The notes under the pieces: generated by a model
Told to the model about the DNA's origin: nothing
Seen by the model: only the letters and a program-made list of their open reading frames with translations
Database searches by the model: none
Shown here: positions 1-7,712 of the stretch, one piece after another
How positions within the stretch are numbered: position 1 is the stretch's first letter
Layout: each line of letters starts with the position of its first letter
Assembly: GCA_019218445.1 (NCBI GenBank)
Contig: JAHUUM010000009.1
Location: 1 to 64,000 of the forward strand
Direction of reading: 5' to 3'
DNA: 64,000 nucleotides
DNA from: Weeksellaceae bacterium TAE3-ERU29
Lineage (GTDB): Bacteria > Bacteroidota > Bacteroidia > Flavobacteriales > Weeksellaceae
Made by a program: the position numbers and the translations under genes

Positions 1-63
1 CTTTTTTCTAAATCAAAGATATAAATCTCATTTTTATACCCCTACCAAAAACAAATAAAAAAA

Positions 64-87
64 CCGCCTTGATGGGTATCAAGACGG
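64..87. terminator. Hairpin with flanking A and T runs
   Basis: A 10-bp stem (64-73 with 78-87) has one mismatch on the plus strand, which becomes a G-U pair on the minus strand. It is flanked by seven A's on the left and a T-rich tail on the right, so it could act in either direction. It probably ends a gene left of the window and insulates the operon that starts at 159. Confidence 0.55.
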
Positions 88-108
88 CTTCCTTTTATTT
101 TATTTAAC

Positions 109-116
109 TATATTTG
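109..116 (+). promoter_or_regulatory. Possible -7 element of the ABC-3C operon
   Basis: TATATTTG matches the Bacteroidetes TAnnTTTG element and lies 42 bases before the ATG at 159. No TTG is present at the expected -33 position, where the terminator hairpin sits, so the match is partial. Confidence 0.35.
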
Positions 117-158
117 TATCATTACATTAGATCTCTATTTATACCTTAAATTTGATAT

Positions 159-1358
159 ATGGAAAATAGGCTACAATCTCAACATAGTGTAGGAGCTCAA
201 TCTATAGGATTTGATTATCAGTTTTATTACTTCATGTATTTAATCCTTAAGTTAAGACATGGACAAAAAATAGGTTTTGAAGTAAAAGATGATATCCATA
301 TAGATAGCTCAGATGGAACTACTATTTTGTTTCAAGCTAAACACACTATTCAAAAAAATAAGAATTTGAGTACATTAGATATTGACTTATGGAAAACTCT
401 AAATAATTGGATTGATTTTATTAAAGCAAGTGGAGACCAGAAAGATTACATTAAGAAACATTCTTTTATTTTAGTAACAAACAAAAGCAATGGAAATAAT
501 GAATTCGTCTCTTTATTTAAAGAAGAAGATGTAGATAAGCTCTTAAGCTTATTAGAAGAATTAAAAAATAAAACAAAAAATGAAACTATAAGAAAATATA
601 TAGCAAATATAACATCGCTAGGTAAAAAAAATTTAAAATCATTCTTATCTAAGCTAAAAATAGAAACAGATATTGATGAAATAATTTCAAAAGTTAAAAA
701 TAGAATACTCGAAAATGTTAGGCAAGATAAATTTGTTGACCCTATATTTGAGAAATTATCTTCGAATTTAAATATAGCTAAATATATAGACATTAAGGAA
801 AGAAATTGCTTTGAAATTTCTTTTGAAGATTTTAATCGTAAATTTGGAAAATGTTTTAGCATAGTATTTGAAAAGAAAACTCTCCCTAAAAGAGATTTCC
901 CAATTGATATTCCAGAAGATTTAGAAAGTCAACCCTTCATCAAACAGTTGTTAGATATTGGAGAAATTGAAAGTGGCTCAAAATACATTCTGGTTTATAC
1001 AACTCAGATGCTATCCTTTTTAAGAAATTTTACTTATTGGTCTGATAAAGAGAATTTTATACTATTAACTGAAGCTGAAGAATTTAAGAAAGATAGTATT
1101 CAAATATGGATTAATGCTTTTAGAAAAACCTATAGAAAAATAGAAAAACAAATAAATTCAGGTGTTCCAATTATTGATATAGAAGATGATATAAAAGAAT
1201 TGGGTGTTAATTTAATAGATTATATTAGAGAGCAAAAATTATCCATAGGAGACTTTCAGGCGTTAGATACTGAGTTTAGTAATGGTCACTATTACGCTCT
1301 TTCTAATGATTTAGAAATAGGATGGCATTTCGATTGGGAAAATAAATATAAAAAGTAA
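159..1358 (+). CDS. ABC-3C system protein with DUF4297-like nuclease domain
   Basis: This 399-residue protein has an N-terminal domain resembling DUF4297/Cap4-type PD-(D/E)XK nucleases: a GFDYQ motif near residue 17, Glu41, Asp45 and the pair Gln59-x-Lys61. The C-terminus ends in the ALSN...GWHFDWE motif near residues 381-395, which resembles the C-terminal domain of ABC three-component (ABC-3C) systems. It is the first gene of a tight operon: the next gene starts two bases after its stop, followed by the middle component and the ATPase. In ABC-3C systems this subunit is predicted to be the effector, here probably cleaving DNA. Nuclease activity and a phage-defence role are inferences from family and context. 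Confidence 0.72.
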   Translation: MENRLQSQHSVGAQSIGFDYQFYYFMYLILKLRHGQKIGFEVKDDIHIDSSDGTTILFQAKHTIQKNKNLSTLDIDLWKTLNNWIDFIKASGDQKDYIKKHSFILVTNKSNGNNEFVSLFKEEDVDKLLSLLEELKNKTKNETIRKYIANITSLGKKNLKSFLSKLKIETDIDEIISKVKNRILENVRQDKFVDPIFEKLSSNLNIAKYIDIKERNCFEISFEDFNRKFGKCFSIVFEKKTLPKRDFPIDIPEDLESQPFIKQLLDIGEIESGSKYILVYTTQMLSFLRNFTYWSDKENFILLTEAEEFKKDSIQIWINAFRKTYRKIEKQINSGVPIIDIEDDIKELGVNLIDYIREQKLSIGDFQALDTEFSNGHYYALSNDLEIGWHFDWENKYKK

Positions 1359-1360
1359 AC

Positions 1361-1813
1361 ATGAAAGAAATTTATTACGTCTATAATAATGAGGCTATTT
1401 CAAGTTGCATATTTCTTTCTATATTAAATCGGGTAGAAAATATAGAAATAGCACGAGCCTGTTTAATTTTACCCTTTTTATTAGATGATAGAACCGTTAG
1501 TTATTTAACTAAAAATAAAGAACAAAGTTTTAGCTTAGAAGAAATCATTAAACAACAATCACATTTATTTATCTCCTTTAATAAGCGATATCTATCTCTA
1601 CTTCCTGTAAGTATTAATTCTTTAATTTTACTAAACAAAGCAAATAAAATTATAATAAAAAAAGAGCTGATTTATAGAAAACACATAAATATTGAAAATC
1701 AAAATTTAGGGATTAGGTATAATAAAATAGAAGATATTATCCCAAAATTTCTATCAATTATAGATAATTATTCAACAAATGATTTATATAAAATATTAAA
1801 AATACAGTTATGA
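1361..1813 (+). CDS. ABC-3C system middle component
   Basis: A 150-residue protein lies between the nuclease-type subunit and the ATPase and overlaps the ATPase gene by four bases, which suggests coupled translation. The N-terminus (Asn-Asn-Glu-Ala followed by a hydrophobic helix, then an LPFLLDDRT stretch near residues 44-52) resembles the short helical middle components of ABC-3C systems. No catalytic motif is visible. The family assignment rests as much on gene order as on sequence, because middle components are poorly conserved. It probably links effector and ATPase. Confidence 0.6.
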   Translation: MKEIYYVYNNEAISSCIFLSILNRVENIEIARACLILPFLLDDRTVSYLTKNKEQSFSLEEIIKQQSHLFISFNKRYLSLLPVSINSLILLNKANKIIIKKELIYRKHINIENQNLGIRYNKIEDIIPKFLSIIDNYSTNDLYKILKIQL

Positions 1814-3678
1814 ATTTCATAATACACGAAATAAAGTTATGGTTTAATGACAACAAGTTGCCTCCAAAAAGCTATGAATTTTTACCCAATAAAATAAATG
1901 TAATTACAGGAGATGCAACAACAGGAAAATCAAGCTTCTGGAGTATTATTGATTATTGTCTCTTAGCCTCTAAGATAAATATAGCAAATACTATAAATGA
2001 AAAAGTCAAATGGTTCGGCCTAAGATTTACGATCAATAAACAAGAAATATCTATAGCTCGTAAAGCTCCAGATAAAGGAGTTGTATCATCTGATATCTCT
2101 TTTCATCTTAATACGTCTTTCCCTAATGAACTAAAAGCAAATAAAGCAATTGCTGAAGTTAAAGCTTTTCTAGATAAAGAGTTTGGGATTTCTGATGAAT
2201 TAAGATTTCCTTTAGGAAAAAATATAGGAACAACTAACTTTAATCTTTCATATAGATACTTCTTATTGTTTAATTCTCTTACCGAAACGGTTATTTCAGC
2301 TCCTGAGACTTTTTTTGACACCACTTTTTACGGTAAAGAAGAATATGAAAAAGCACTCAATCACATCTTCGATTTAGTTATAGGTGTTAATGACATGGAA
2401 AGCATGAAAGCCACCGAAAGAATACAAGAAATAGATAAAGAGTTAAAAAAGATTCGAACTCAAAAAAATAAAAATGAACGGAACTTCAAAGATTATGAAA
2501 ATAATATTAAAAAACTAATAGATAAGTGTAAGAAATATAATTTTATAGAATATTCTGAAACTTTTGAAACTGTAGATGAAGCCATTTTTGAGATTCAGGA
2601 AGTGATTAAAAATATCAATAAAAGAGCTGAAAACCAAAAACTTTTTTTAGAAATAGATAGTTTATATAACAGTAAAAAAGAACTACAGTCACAAATAAGT
2701 ACAATAAAAAGATACCAAAAAGAGTATAATTTATACAAAAAGAATCTAGAAAAATCTGCTGACAGCTTACAACCTATAGAGTTTCTAGAGAATAAATTAT
2801 CTGATCAACTATTAGAGTCCTATGAAACAAGATCATTTATAGAGTCATTAAAGTTCTCTTTAGAAGAAATCAAAAAGAGTATAGTAAGAAAACCTAAACC
2901 AATACAAGTCTCAGGTGATTTAAATTTACTACAAAAAAAGATTGAGAGTATCAATAAAGAACTTACAAGATTAAATGAGCTTAAAAAGAAAGATCAAACA
3001 GAAGGAGAGCGGTATATTGCAATTGGAGAAATTAAACAAACGCTTAAACAAATAGAAGATTCAAAGAATCAAAAGCCTATTGATACCATAAAGTTAAATA
3101 GTTTAAACGATGAGAGAAAACTCTTAGAGAAAATTCCTAAAGATACTAAAAAAATAAAAGATTTAATGCTGCAACAACTAGATAGCAGTATCCAAAGAAA
3201 CTATAATCAATTAAGCTCTCTGCCTACATATAAAGATCATCTTACAAAATTCGATAGTGATGAAATGGTTCTTAAACTATATCCTCAAGGAGAGATTTTC
3301 GCATTGGATAATGTAGGTAGTAAATCTAACTATATGTTTATGCATTTATGTTTCTATCTTGGATTACATGAACATATGATAAATATGGAGCAAGAACATG
3401 TTCCTCAATTTTTATTTATTGATCAACCTAGTATTCCATATTTTTCAAGTGACAGTAAGGAAGGTAATGATGATAAAATCAAGCTTATAGATGCTTTTAA
3501 ATTACTAAACTCATTTATAGAATACATGATTACCGTAAATCGTGTAAATTTCCAAATAATAATGGTTGAACATGCAGATAAAAGTTTTTGGGAAGATAAT
3601 AATCTAACTCATTTTCATACTGTAGATGAGTTTGTAAAAGGAAAAGGGCTAATACCTGCTAAGATATACAATAGTTAA
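1810..3678 (+). CDS. DUF3732-type ABC ATPase of the ABC-3C system
   Basis: This 622-residue SMC/RecN-like ATPase has Walker A GDATTGKS at residues 34-41 and a long charged helical, probably coiled-coil, middle (about 195-475). A signature-like GSKSNYMFMH segment lies near residue 503, Walker B FLFIDQP near 534-540, and a histidine switch (VEHAD) near 587. The order and the IDQPS...YF motif match the DUF3732 family, the ATPase of ABC three-component systems. It presumably senses an invading nucleic acid or a replication intermediate and gates the nuclease subunit encoded upstream. The ATPase motifs are seen; sensing and gating are inferred. Confidence 0.8.
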   Translation: MNFIIHEIKLWFNDNKLPPKSYEFLPNKINVITGDATTGKSSFWSIIDYCLLASKINIANTINEKVKWFGLRFTINKQEISIARKAPDKGVVSSDISFHLNTSFPNELKANKAIAEVKAFLDKEFGISDELRFPLGKNIGTTNFNLSYRYFLLFNSLTETVISAPETFFDTTFYGKEEYEKALNHIFDLVIGVNDMESMKATERIQEIDKELKKIRTQKNKNERNFKDYENNIKKLIDKCKKYNFIEYSETFETVDEAIFEIQEVIKNINKRAENQKLFLEIDSLYNSKKELQSQISTIKRYQKEYNLYKKNLEKSADSLQPIEFLENKLSDQLLESYETRSFIESLKFSLEEIKKSIVRKPKPIQVSGDLNLLQKKIESINKELTRLNELKKKDQTEGERYIAIGEIKQTLKQIEDSKNQKPIDTIKLNSLNDERKLLEKIPKDTKKIKDLMLQQLDSSIQRNYNQLSSLPTYKDHLTKFDSDEMVLKLYPQGEIFALDNVGSKSNYMFMHLCFYLGLHEHMINMEQEHVPQFLFIDQPSIPYFSSDSKEGNDDKIKLIDAFKLLNSFIEYMITVNRVNFQIIMVEHADKSFWEDNNLTHFHTVDEFVKGKGLIPAKIYNS

Positions 3679-3687
3679 ATAGAATAA

Positions 3688-4716
3688 ATGGAAATAGATA
3701 ATATAGATAAGTTAATTATTCACTTCATAGGTAATAAGAACAGAGAAGAGGGTGTTAGCTTCTCGGAGTCATTAGCAAACTCTAAAGAAATTGAAGAAAG
3801 TATTAAATATTTAATTCTCAATAGTTTTAAATCAGAGGAAAAGTATCATTTTTACTTTCAAACAGATTTAGAGTTAAACCCAATGTATAGCTTTGTTAAA
3901 TCTATTTTTAAAGAAAATAAAACATTTATAGAGAACTCAAAAAATATAGGGCGTCTTTTATATGATAAAAGTACCCACCCGCAAATAAAACAAGGTGAGT
4001 TATGTATTATACATTTTAATAACTGTAGTATAAATGGTAAATTAACGGACTGTCTATGTCTGTTTAAATCTGAGAGTAAGGATACAATTTTAAAAGTAGA
4101 TACTACAGAAGAAGGCTATGATTTAAAGGATGAAAAAGGAATCAGTATTAATAAATTAGATAGGGGTTGTTTAATTTTTAATACAGAAGAAGAGAATGGT
4201 TATCTAGTTATGGTAGTTGATAACACCAATAAAAATGCTAAAATACAATATTGGAAAGATGAATTTCTAGGCGTACGACCAATAAATGATGAATACCAAC
4301 AAACAAAACAGTTTTTAGGTATTGCAAAGCAATTTGTAACAAAACAATTAGGTAATGAATTTGAAGTAAATAAAACTGATCAAATAGATTTTTTAAACCG
4401 ATCTGTAGATTATTTTAAAAATAATGAGAAGTTTAACAAAGATGATTTTGAAACGAAAGTATTTATAGATGATGATATTATAGACTCTTTCAAAAATTTT
4501 GATGAAAATTACCAACAAAATAATGAACTATGTATATCAGATAGTTTTGAGATTTCTAAACAGGCTGTAAAAAAACAAGCAAGATCTTTTAAAAGTGTTT
4601 TAAAATTAGATAAAAATTTTCATATTTATATTCATGGTAATAGAAATTTAATTGAACAAGGAGTAGACGAAAACGGTAAAAAATTTTATAAAATATATTA
4701 TGAGCAAGAGGAATAA
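3688..4716 (+). CDS. Nucleoid-associated protein, NA37/NdpA-like
   Basis: A 342-residue protein resembles the 37-kDa nucleoid-associated family (NA37, Pfam PF04245; YejK/NdpA in enterobacteria). It begins with the typical 'DKLIIHFIGNK' opening, followed by a receiver region containing 'GELCIIHFNN' near residue 106. Family members bind DNA, but their precise role is unsettled. It follows the ABC-3C ATPase by nine bases and overlaps the AbiC-like gene by 17 bases, so it appears to be cotranscribed with defence genes rather than sitting in a housekeeping context. It may bind or mark target DNA for the system; this is inference. Confidence 0.72.
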   Translation: MEIDNIDKLIIHFIGNKNREEGVSFSESLANSKEIEESIKYLILNSFKSEEKYHFYFQTDLELNPMYSFVKSIFKENKTFIENSKNIGRLLYDKSTHPQIKQGELCIIHFNNCSINGKLTDCLCLFKSESKDTILKVDTTEEGYDLKDEKGISINKLDRGCLIFNTEEENGYLVMVVDNTNKNAKIQYWKDEFLGVRPINDEYQQTKQFLGIAKQFVTKQLGNEFEVNKTDQIDFLNRSVDYFKNNEKFNKDDFETKVFIDDDIIDSFKNFDENYQQNNELCISDSFEISKQAVKKQARSFKSVLKLDKNFHIYIHGNRNLIEQGVDENGKKFYKIYYEQEE

Positions 4717-5665
4717 AGTGTTCATGTGTATAGGTGTTTTTCTAAGTATTATACTTTTTATATATAGTTCCACATATATCTGGAATTATTATTCATCTAA
4801 TGATATACTTTGGTACATTCCAACTAAGGTTGAAACAGAGAAAGATATTTACCCCAGCCAAGCAGGTAATTCTATAGGAGATATATTATCTCCTATCATA
4901 GGATTACTAGCCTCAGTTCTTACTTTTCTTGCTTTCTATATACAAAAGATAGCAAATGATGAAATTAAAGCTCAATTCAAGGTACAACAGTTTGAAAATC
5001 AATTTTACGAAATGGTAAGACTCCACAAAGAGAATGTAAATGAGATAGAAATAAAAACTAAATCTGGTATTACTTTAAAAGGTAGATCAGTATTTTTTGA
5101 GATGAAAGAAGAATTGGAGGTACTTCTTCGTTTAAATGAGATAAATGAAAATGAGATAAATGAAAAAGTTTTTAAAGAAGTATATGTAAAGTTCTTTTGG
5201 GGGGTAAAAAAAACAAAAAAATATATTCAAGAATCATTAAAATCAAAAGATACAAGAACAAAAAAAACCATCAATAAAGAAATGTCTGACTTAAAAATTT
5301 CTCCTTTAAAAGGATATCATAGCTTTCTAGGTCATTATTATCGTCATTTATTCCATATTGTGAAATTTATATCTAACTCTTCTATAGAAGAGTCAGAAAA
5401 GATGAAATATTTAAGAGTATTAAGAGCTCAATTATCTAACTATGAGCAGATAATGTTGTTTTACAACTGGTTAAGTGAATATGGCGAAGATTGGGAGAAT
5501 GATTCAAATAATTTTTTCACAAGATATAAAATGATACATAACCTTTGGTATGATAATCTACCTGAATATAATTTTTTTAGAGAAAAATTAAATGAGCTAC
5601 AAGATAGGTATAGAAAAAATCATCCTGAGAATAAAGATAACTTATTCGAAATAGACGATATTTAA
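4700..5665 (+). CDS. AbiC-like phage abortive-infection membrane protein
   Basis: This 321-residue protein has two N-terminal membrane helices (about residues 8-28 and 60-80) followed by a soluble helical domain. The pattern FENQFYEMVRLH, then GHYYRHLFHIVKFI, then LSNYEQIMLFYNWLS is characteristic of putative phage abortive-infection proteins (putAbiC, Pfam PF16872). The gene overlaps the NA37 gene by 17 bases and closes the five-gene operon. A membrane-anchored effector that stops growth on infection would fit the family name, but the biochemical activity of this family is not known to me. Another in-frame ATG lies at 4724. Confidence 0.72.
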   Translation: MSKRNKVFMCIGVFLSIILFIYSSTYIWNYYSSNDILWYIPTKVETEKDIYPSQAGNSIGDILSPIIGLLASVLTFLAFYIQKIANDEIKAQFKVQQFENQFYEMVRLHKENVNEIEIKTKSGITLKGRSVFFEMKEELEVLLRLNEINENEINEKVFKEVYVKFFWGVKKTKKYIQESLKSKDTRTKKTINKEMSDLKISPLKGYHSFLGHYYRHLFHIVKFISNSSIEESEKMKYLRVLRAQLSNYEQIMLFYNWLSEYGEDWENDSNNFFTRYKMIHNLWYDNLPEYNFFREKLNELQDRYRKNHPENKDNLFEIDDI

Positions 5666-5678
5666 ATAAAATAATTCA

Positions 5679-5686
5679 TACCTTTG
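5679..5686 (+). promoter_or_regulatory. -7 element of the fic promoter
   Basis: TACCTTTG matches TAnnTTTG, 30 bases before the ATG at 5716. No clear TTG is seen about 20 bp upstream. The transcription start would fall inside the palindromes that follow. Confidence 0.5.
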
Positions 5687-5710
5687 TGATACTATCAAAT
5701 GATACTATCA
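5687..5710 (+). promoter_or_regulatory. Tandem palindromic operator before fic
   Basis: Two identical, perfectly palindromic 11-mers, TGATACTATCA, occupy 5687-5697 and 5700-5710, separated by two A's. They start directly after the -7 element, so a bound protein would block transcription start. The Fic protein encoded downstream ends in a winged-helix-like domain and is the obvious candidate autorepressor (inference). Confidence 0.65.
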
Positions 5711-5715
5711 CAACT

Positions 5716-6669
5716 ATGAAACCACCATACAAAATTACAGAAGAAGTATTAAAATTAGTAGTTGCTATTTCCGAAAAAATAGGAGAAATAAATGCTATAA
5801 ACCTTCATCGACCAGCTACAGAATTACGAAAAAAGAATCGTATAAAAACTATCCATTCTTCTTTGGAAATTGAAGGAAATACATTGACTAAAGAGCAAAT
5901 AACTGCTTTACTCGATAATAAAAGGGTAATTGCTCCTAAAAAAGATATCATTGAAGTTCAGAATGCAATAGAAGTATATAATCAATTACATTCTTTTAAC
6001 CCAAACAAACTAAAAGATTTAGAAAAGGCTCATGGTATTCTAATGAATGGACTCATAGAAAATGCTGGAAAACTACGAACAAAAAATGTAGGTATTGTAA
6101 AAGGATCAAAAGTAGAACATATTGCTCCTGGTGGAGATATGGTCAAAGGACTAATGAAAGGTCTATTCAAATATCTAAAAGATGACAAGGATATTTTGAT
6201 TATAAAGAGCTGTGTATTTCATTATGAATTTGAATTTATACACCCATTTATTGATGGAAATGGGAGAATGGGAAGACTTTGGCAAACACTTATTCTTATG
6301 CAAGAATATCCTGTATTTGAATTTCTACCAGTAGAAGGACTTATAAAAGAAAATCAAATTGAGTATTATAGTGTATTAAGTCAATCAGATAAATTAGGAC
6401 ATTCTACCCCCTTTATTGTTTTTATGCTTAATATTATACTCAAAGCACTAGATGATTTGTTAAATACTCAAAGCAGAAAACTAACTTCTAAGGATAGAAT
6501 AGAGCTCTTTAAGGAGAAAATAAGAGATAATAAGTTTAGTCGAAAAGATTATTTACAGAATTTTAAAGATATTAGCTCAGCAACTGCAAGTAGAGATTTA
6601 AAATGGGCAGTTGATAATGGAATATTACATAGAGAAGGGGATAAAAGACTTACTAAGTATTATTATTAA
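5716..6669 (+). CDS. Fic family protein with C-terminal winged helix
   Basis: A complete Fic motif, HPFIDGNGRMGR, begins near residue 176. It supplies the catalytic His and phosphate-binding residues used for AMP transfer to target hydroxyls. An N-terminal inhibitory motif (S-L-E-I-E-G, near residue 49) matches (S/T)xxxE(G/N), so this is a class II Fic protein held in check by its own helix. The last about 60 residues resemble a winged helix (FSRKDYLQ...TASRDLKWAV), implying DNA binding. I chose the ATG at 5716 over a GTG at 5686, because the GTG lies within the -7 element. The gene has its own promoter and palindromic operators. The target protein is unknown. Confidence 0.88.
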   Translation: MKPPYKITEEVLKLVVAISEKIGEINAINLHRPATELRKKNRIKTIHSSLEIEGNTLTKEQITALLDNKRVIAPKKDIIEVQNAIEVYNQLHSFNPNKLKDLEKAHGILMNGLIENAGKLRTKNVGIVKGSKVEHIAPGGDMVKGLMKGLFKYLKDDKDILIIKSCVFHYEFEFIHPFIDGNGRMGRLWQTLILMQEYPVFEFLPVEGLIKENQIEYYSVLSQSDKLGHSTPFIVFMLNIILKALDDLLNTQSRKLTSKDRIELFKEKIRDNKFSRKDYLQNFKDISSATASRDLKWAVDNGILHREGDKRLTKYYY

Positions 6670-6704
6670 CAAACAATACACATACAGCTTGATTTAAAAT
6701 TATT

Positions 6705-6735
6705 TTGTTTCCTATTGGTAAAATTTATATCTTTG
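6705..6735 (+). promoter_or_regulatory. Promoter of the MerR-like gene
   Basis: TTG at 6705-6707, a 20-bp spacer and TATCTTTG at 6728-6735 match the Bacteroidetes promoter consensus well. The ATG follows at 6753. Confidence 0.6.
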
Positions 6736-6752
6736 CTAAAAATAATAGAACT

Positions 6753-7544
6753 ATGGATATAAATAAATTACGAGAGTTGTCACCAGAATTAAATAAACAA
6801 GCAGTATTTGAAGAGCTTGAAGGAATTCCAGCTTCATTTTTTGAGTTTATAAATAATGATATTTCAAATTTTAGTTTAATAGAAACAAAAACAGGTATAA
6901 CAGCCGATGTTACCCCAAGAGCACTAAATAGATGGATTGAAAAAGCTATTGTAAATGTAAATAATTCAGATAAAGGTAAGGTGAAACGTTTTACTCGTTT
7001 GGAAAGTATTTGGATTAAAATTGTAGTCCAACTTAGAGAGTTTGGAGTATCGCTAAAAGATTTAGAATATATACGAACTCAATTATTTGATTATACAATT
7101 GAAAATTTTTGTTTATTTAAATTCAAAGTTCTTTATGCAATATTATATCAGCCTGAATATTTAGTCATAGATAATGAACATCAAGTTGGTTTTTATTCTT
7201 ATAAAGGCTATTCAGATAAGGTCTCAAAAGGATATTTATTTTCACATATAAATATAAGATTCTTAGACTTTATAATACAAGAGTTTCCCAATAGTAATTT
7301 CAAAGCAAAGTTTAATATAAAAGACATTGAAAATAATGTAGAAAAGTTATCATTACTTTTTTATTTAAGAACAAATGCTTTTAAAGAGATGAGAATTACT
7401 ATTTCAGATGGAGATGTAAGATTATTATCAAATTCATTTGAGCTAAGATATAATGATGATTTGCTCAAAGCTATCCAAGAATGGAGTTTTAAATCAGTTG
7501 TTATACAAATTAACAAAGATACTAAGTTTGTAATTGAAAATTAA
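6753..7544 (+). CDS. MerR-like DNA-binding protein, function unknown
   Basis: This 263-residue protein has a MerR-type helix-turn-helix region at about residues 45-105: 'VTPRALNRWIEKAIV', then 'RFTRLESIWIKIVVQLREFGVSLKDLEYI'. The C-terminal about 150 residues match nothing I recognise and lack the Cys clusters of metal-sensing MerR proteins. The ATG at 6753 is preferred to an in-frame TTG at 6705, because the latter is the promoter's -33 element. The gene lies between fic and the recombinase, so it may regulate element excision or the defence genes; this is inference from position. Confidence 0.6.
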   Translation: MDINKLRELSPELNKQAVFEELEGIPASFFEFINNDISNFSLIETKTGITADVTPRALNRWIEKAIVNVNNSDKGKVKRFTRLESIWIKIVVQLREFGVSLKDLEYIRTQLFDYTIENFCLFKFKVLYAILYQPEYLVIDNEHQVGFYSYKGYSDKVSKGYLFSHINIRFLDFIIQEFPNSNFKAKFNIKDIENNVEKLSLLFYLRTNAFKEMRITISDGDVRLLSNSFELRYNDDLLKAIQEWSFKSVVIQINKDTKFVIEN

Positions 7545-7556
7545 ACCTACCCCACT

Positions 7557-7712
7557 ATGCTGAAGTTTGAAAAATGCAAAAAGATATTGCAAGCAAAAGG
7601 GGGGAAATACTCCGATGAGGAAGTGAAGAAAATACAGAAAATATTATATGATTTAGCAACTATAGTAGATGATACTCAAAAAATGAAAGATGGAGAAAAG
7701 ATGGGAAAATAA
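7557..7712 (+). CDS. 51-residue small protein upstream of the recombinase
   Basis: An ATG-started ORF of 51 codons encodes a charged, Lys-rich helical peptide (MLKFEKCKKILQAKGGKYSD at its start). Its end overlaps the recombinase start by 23 bases in another frame, so translation of the two may be coupled. I associate similar small ORFs with serine recombinases in this phylum, but that is recollection. It could be a recombination directionality factor or simply a leader peptide; no function can be assigned. Confidence 0.55.
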   Translation: MLKFEKCKKILQAKGGKYSDEEVKKIQKILYDLATIVDDTQKMKDGEKMGK

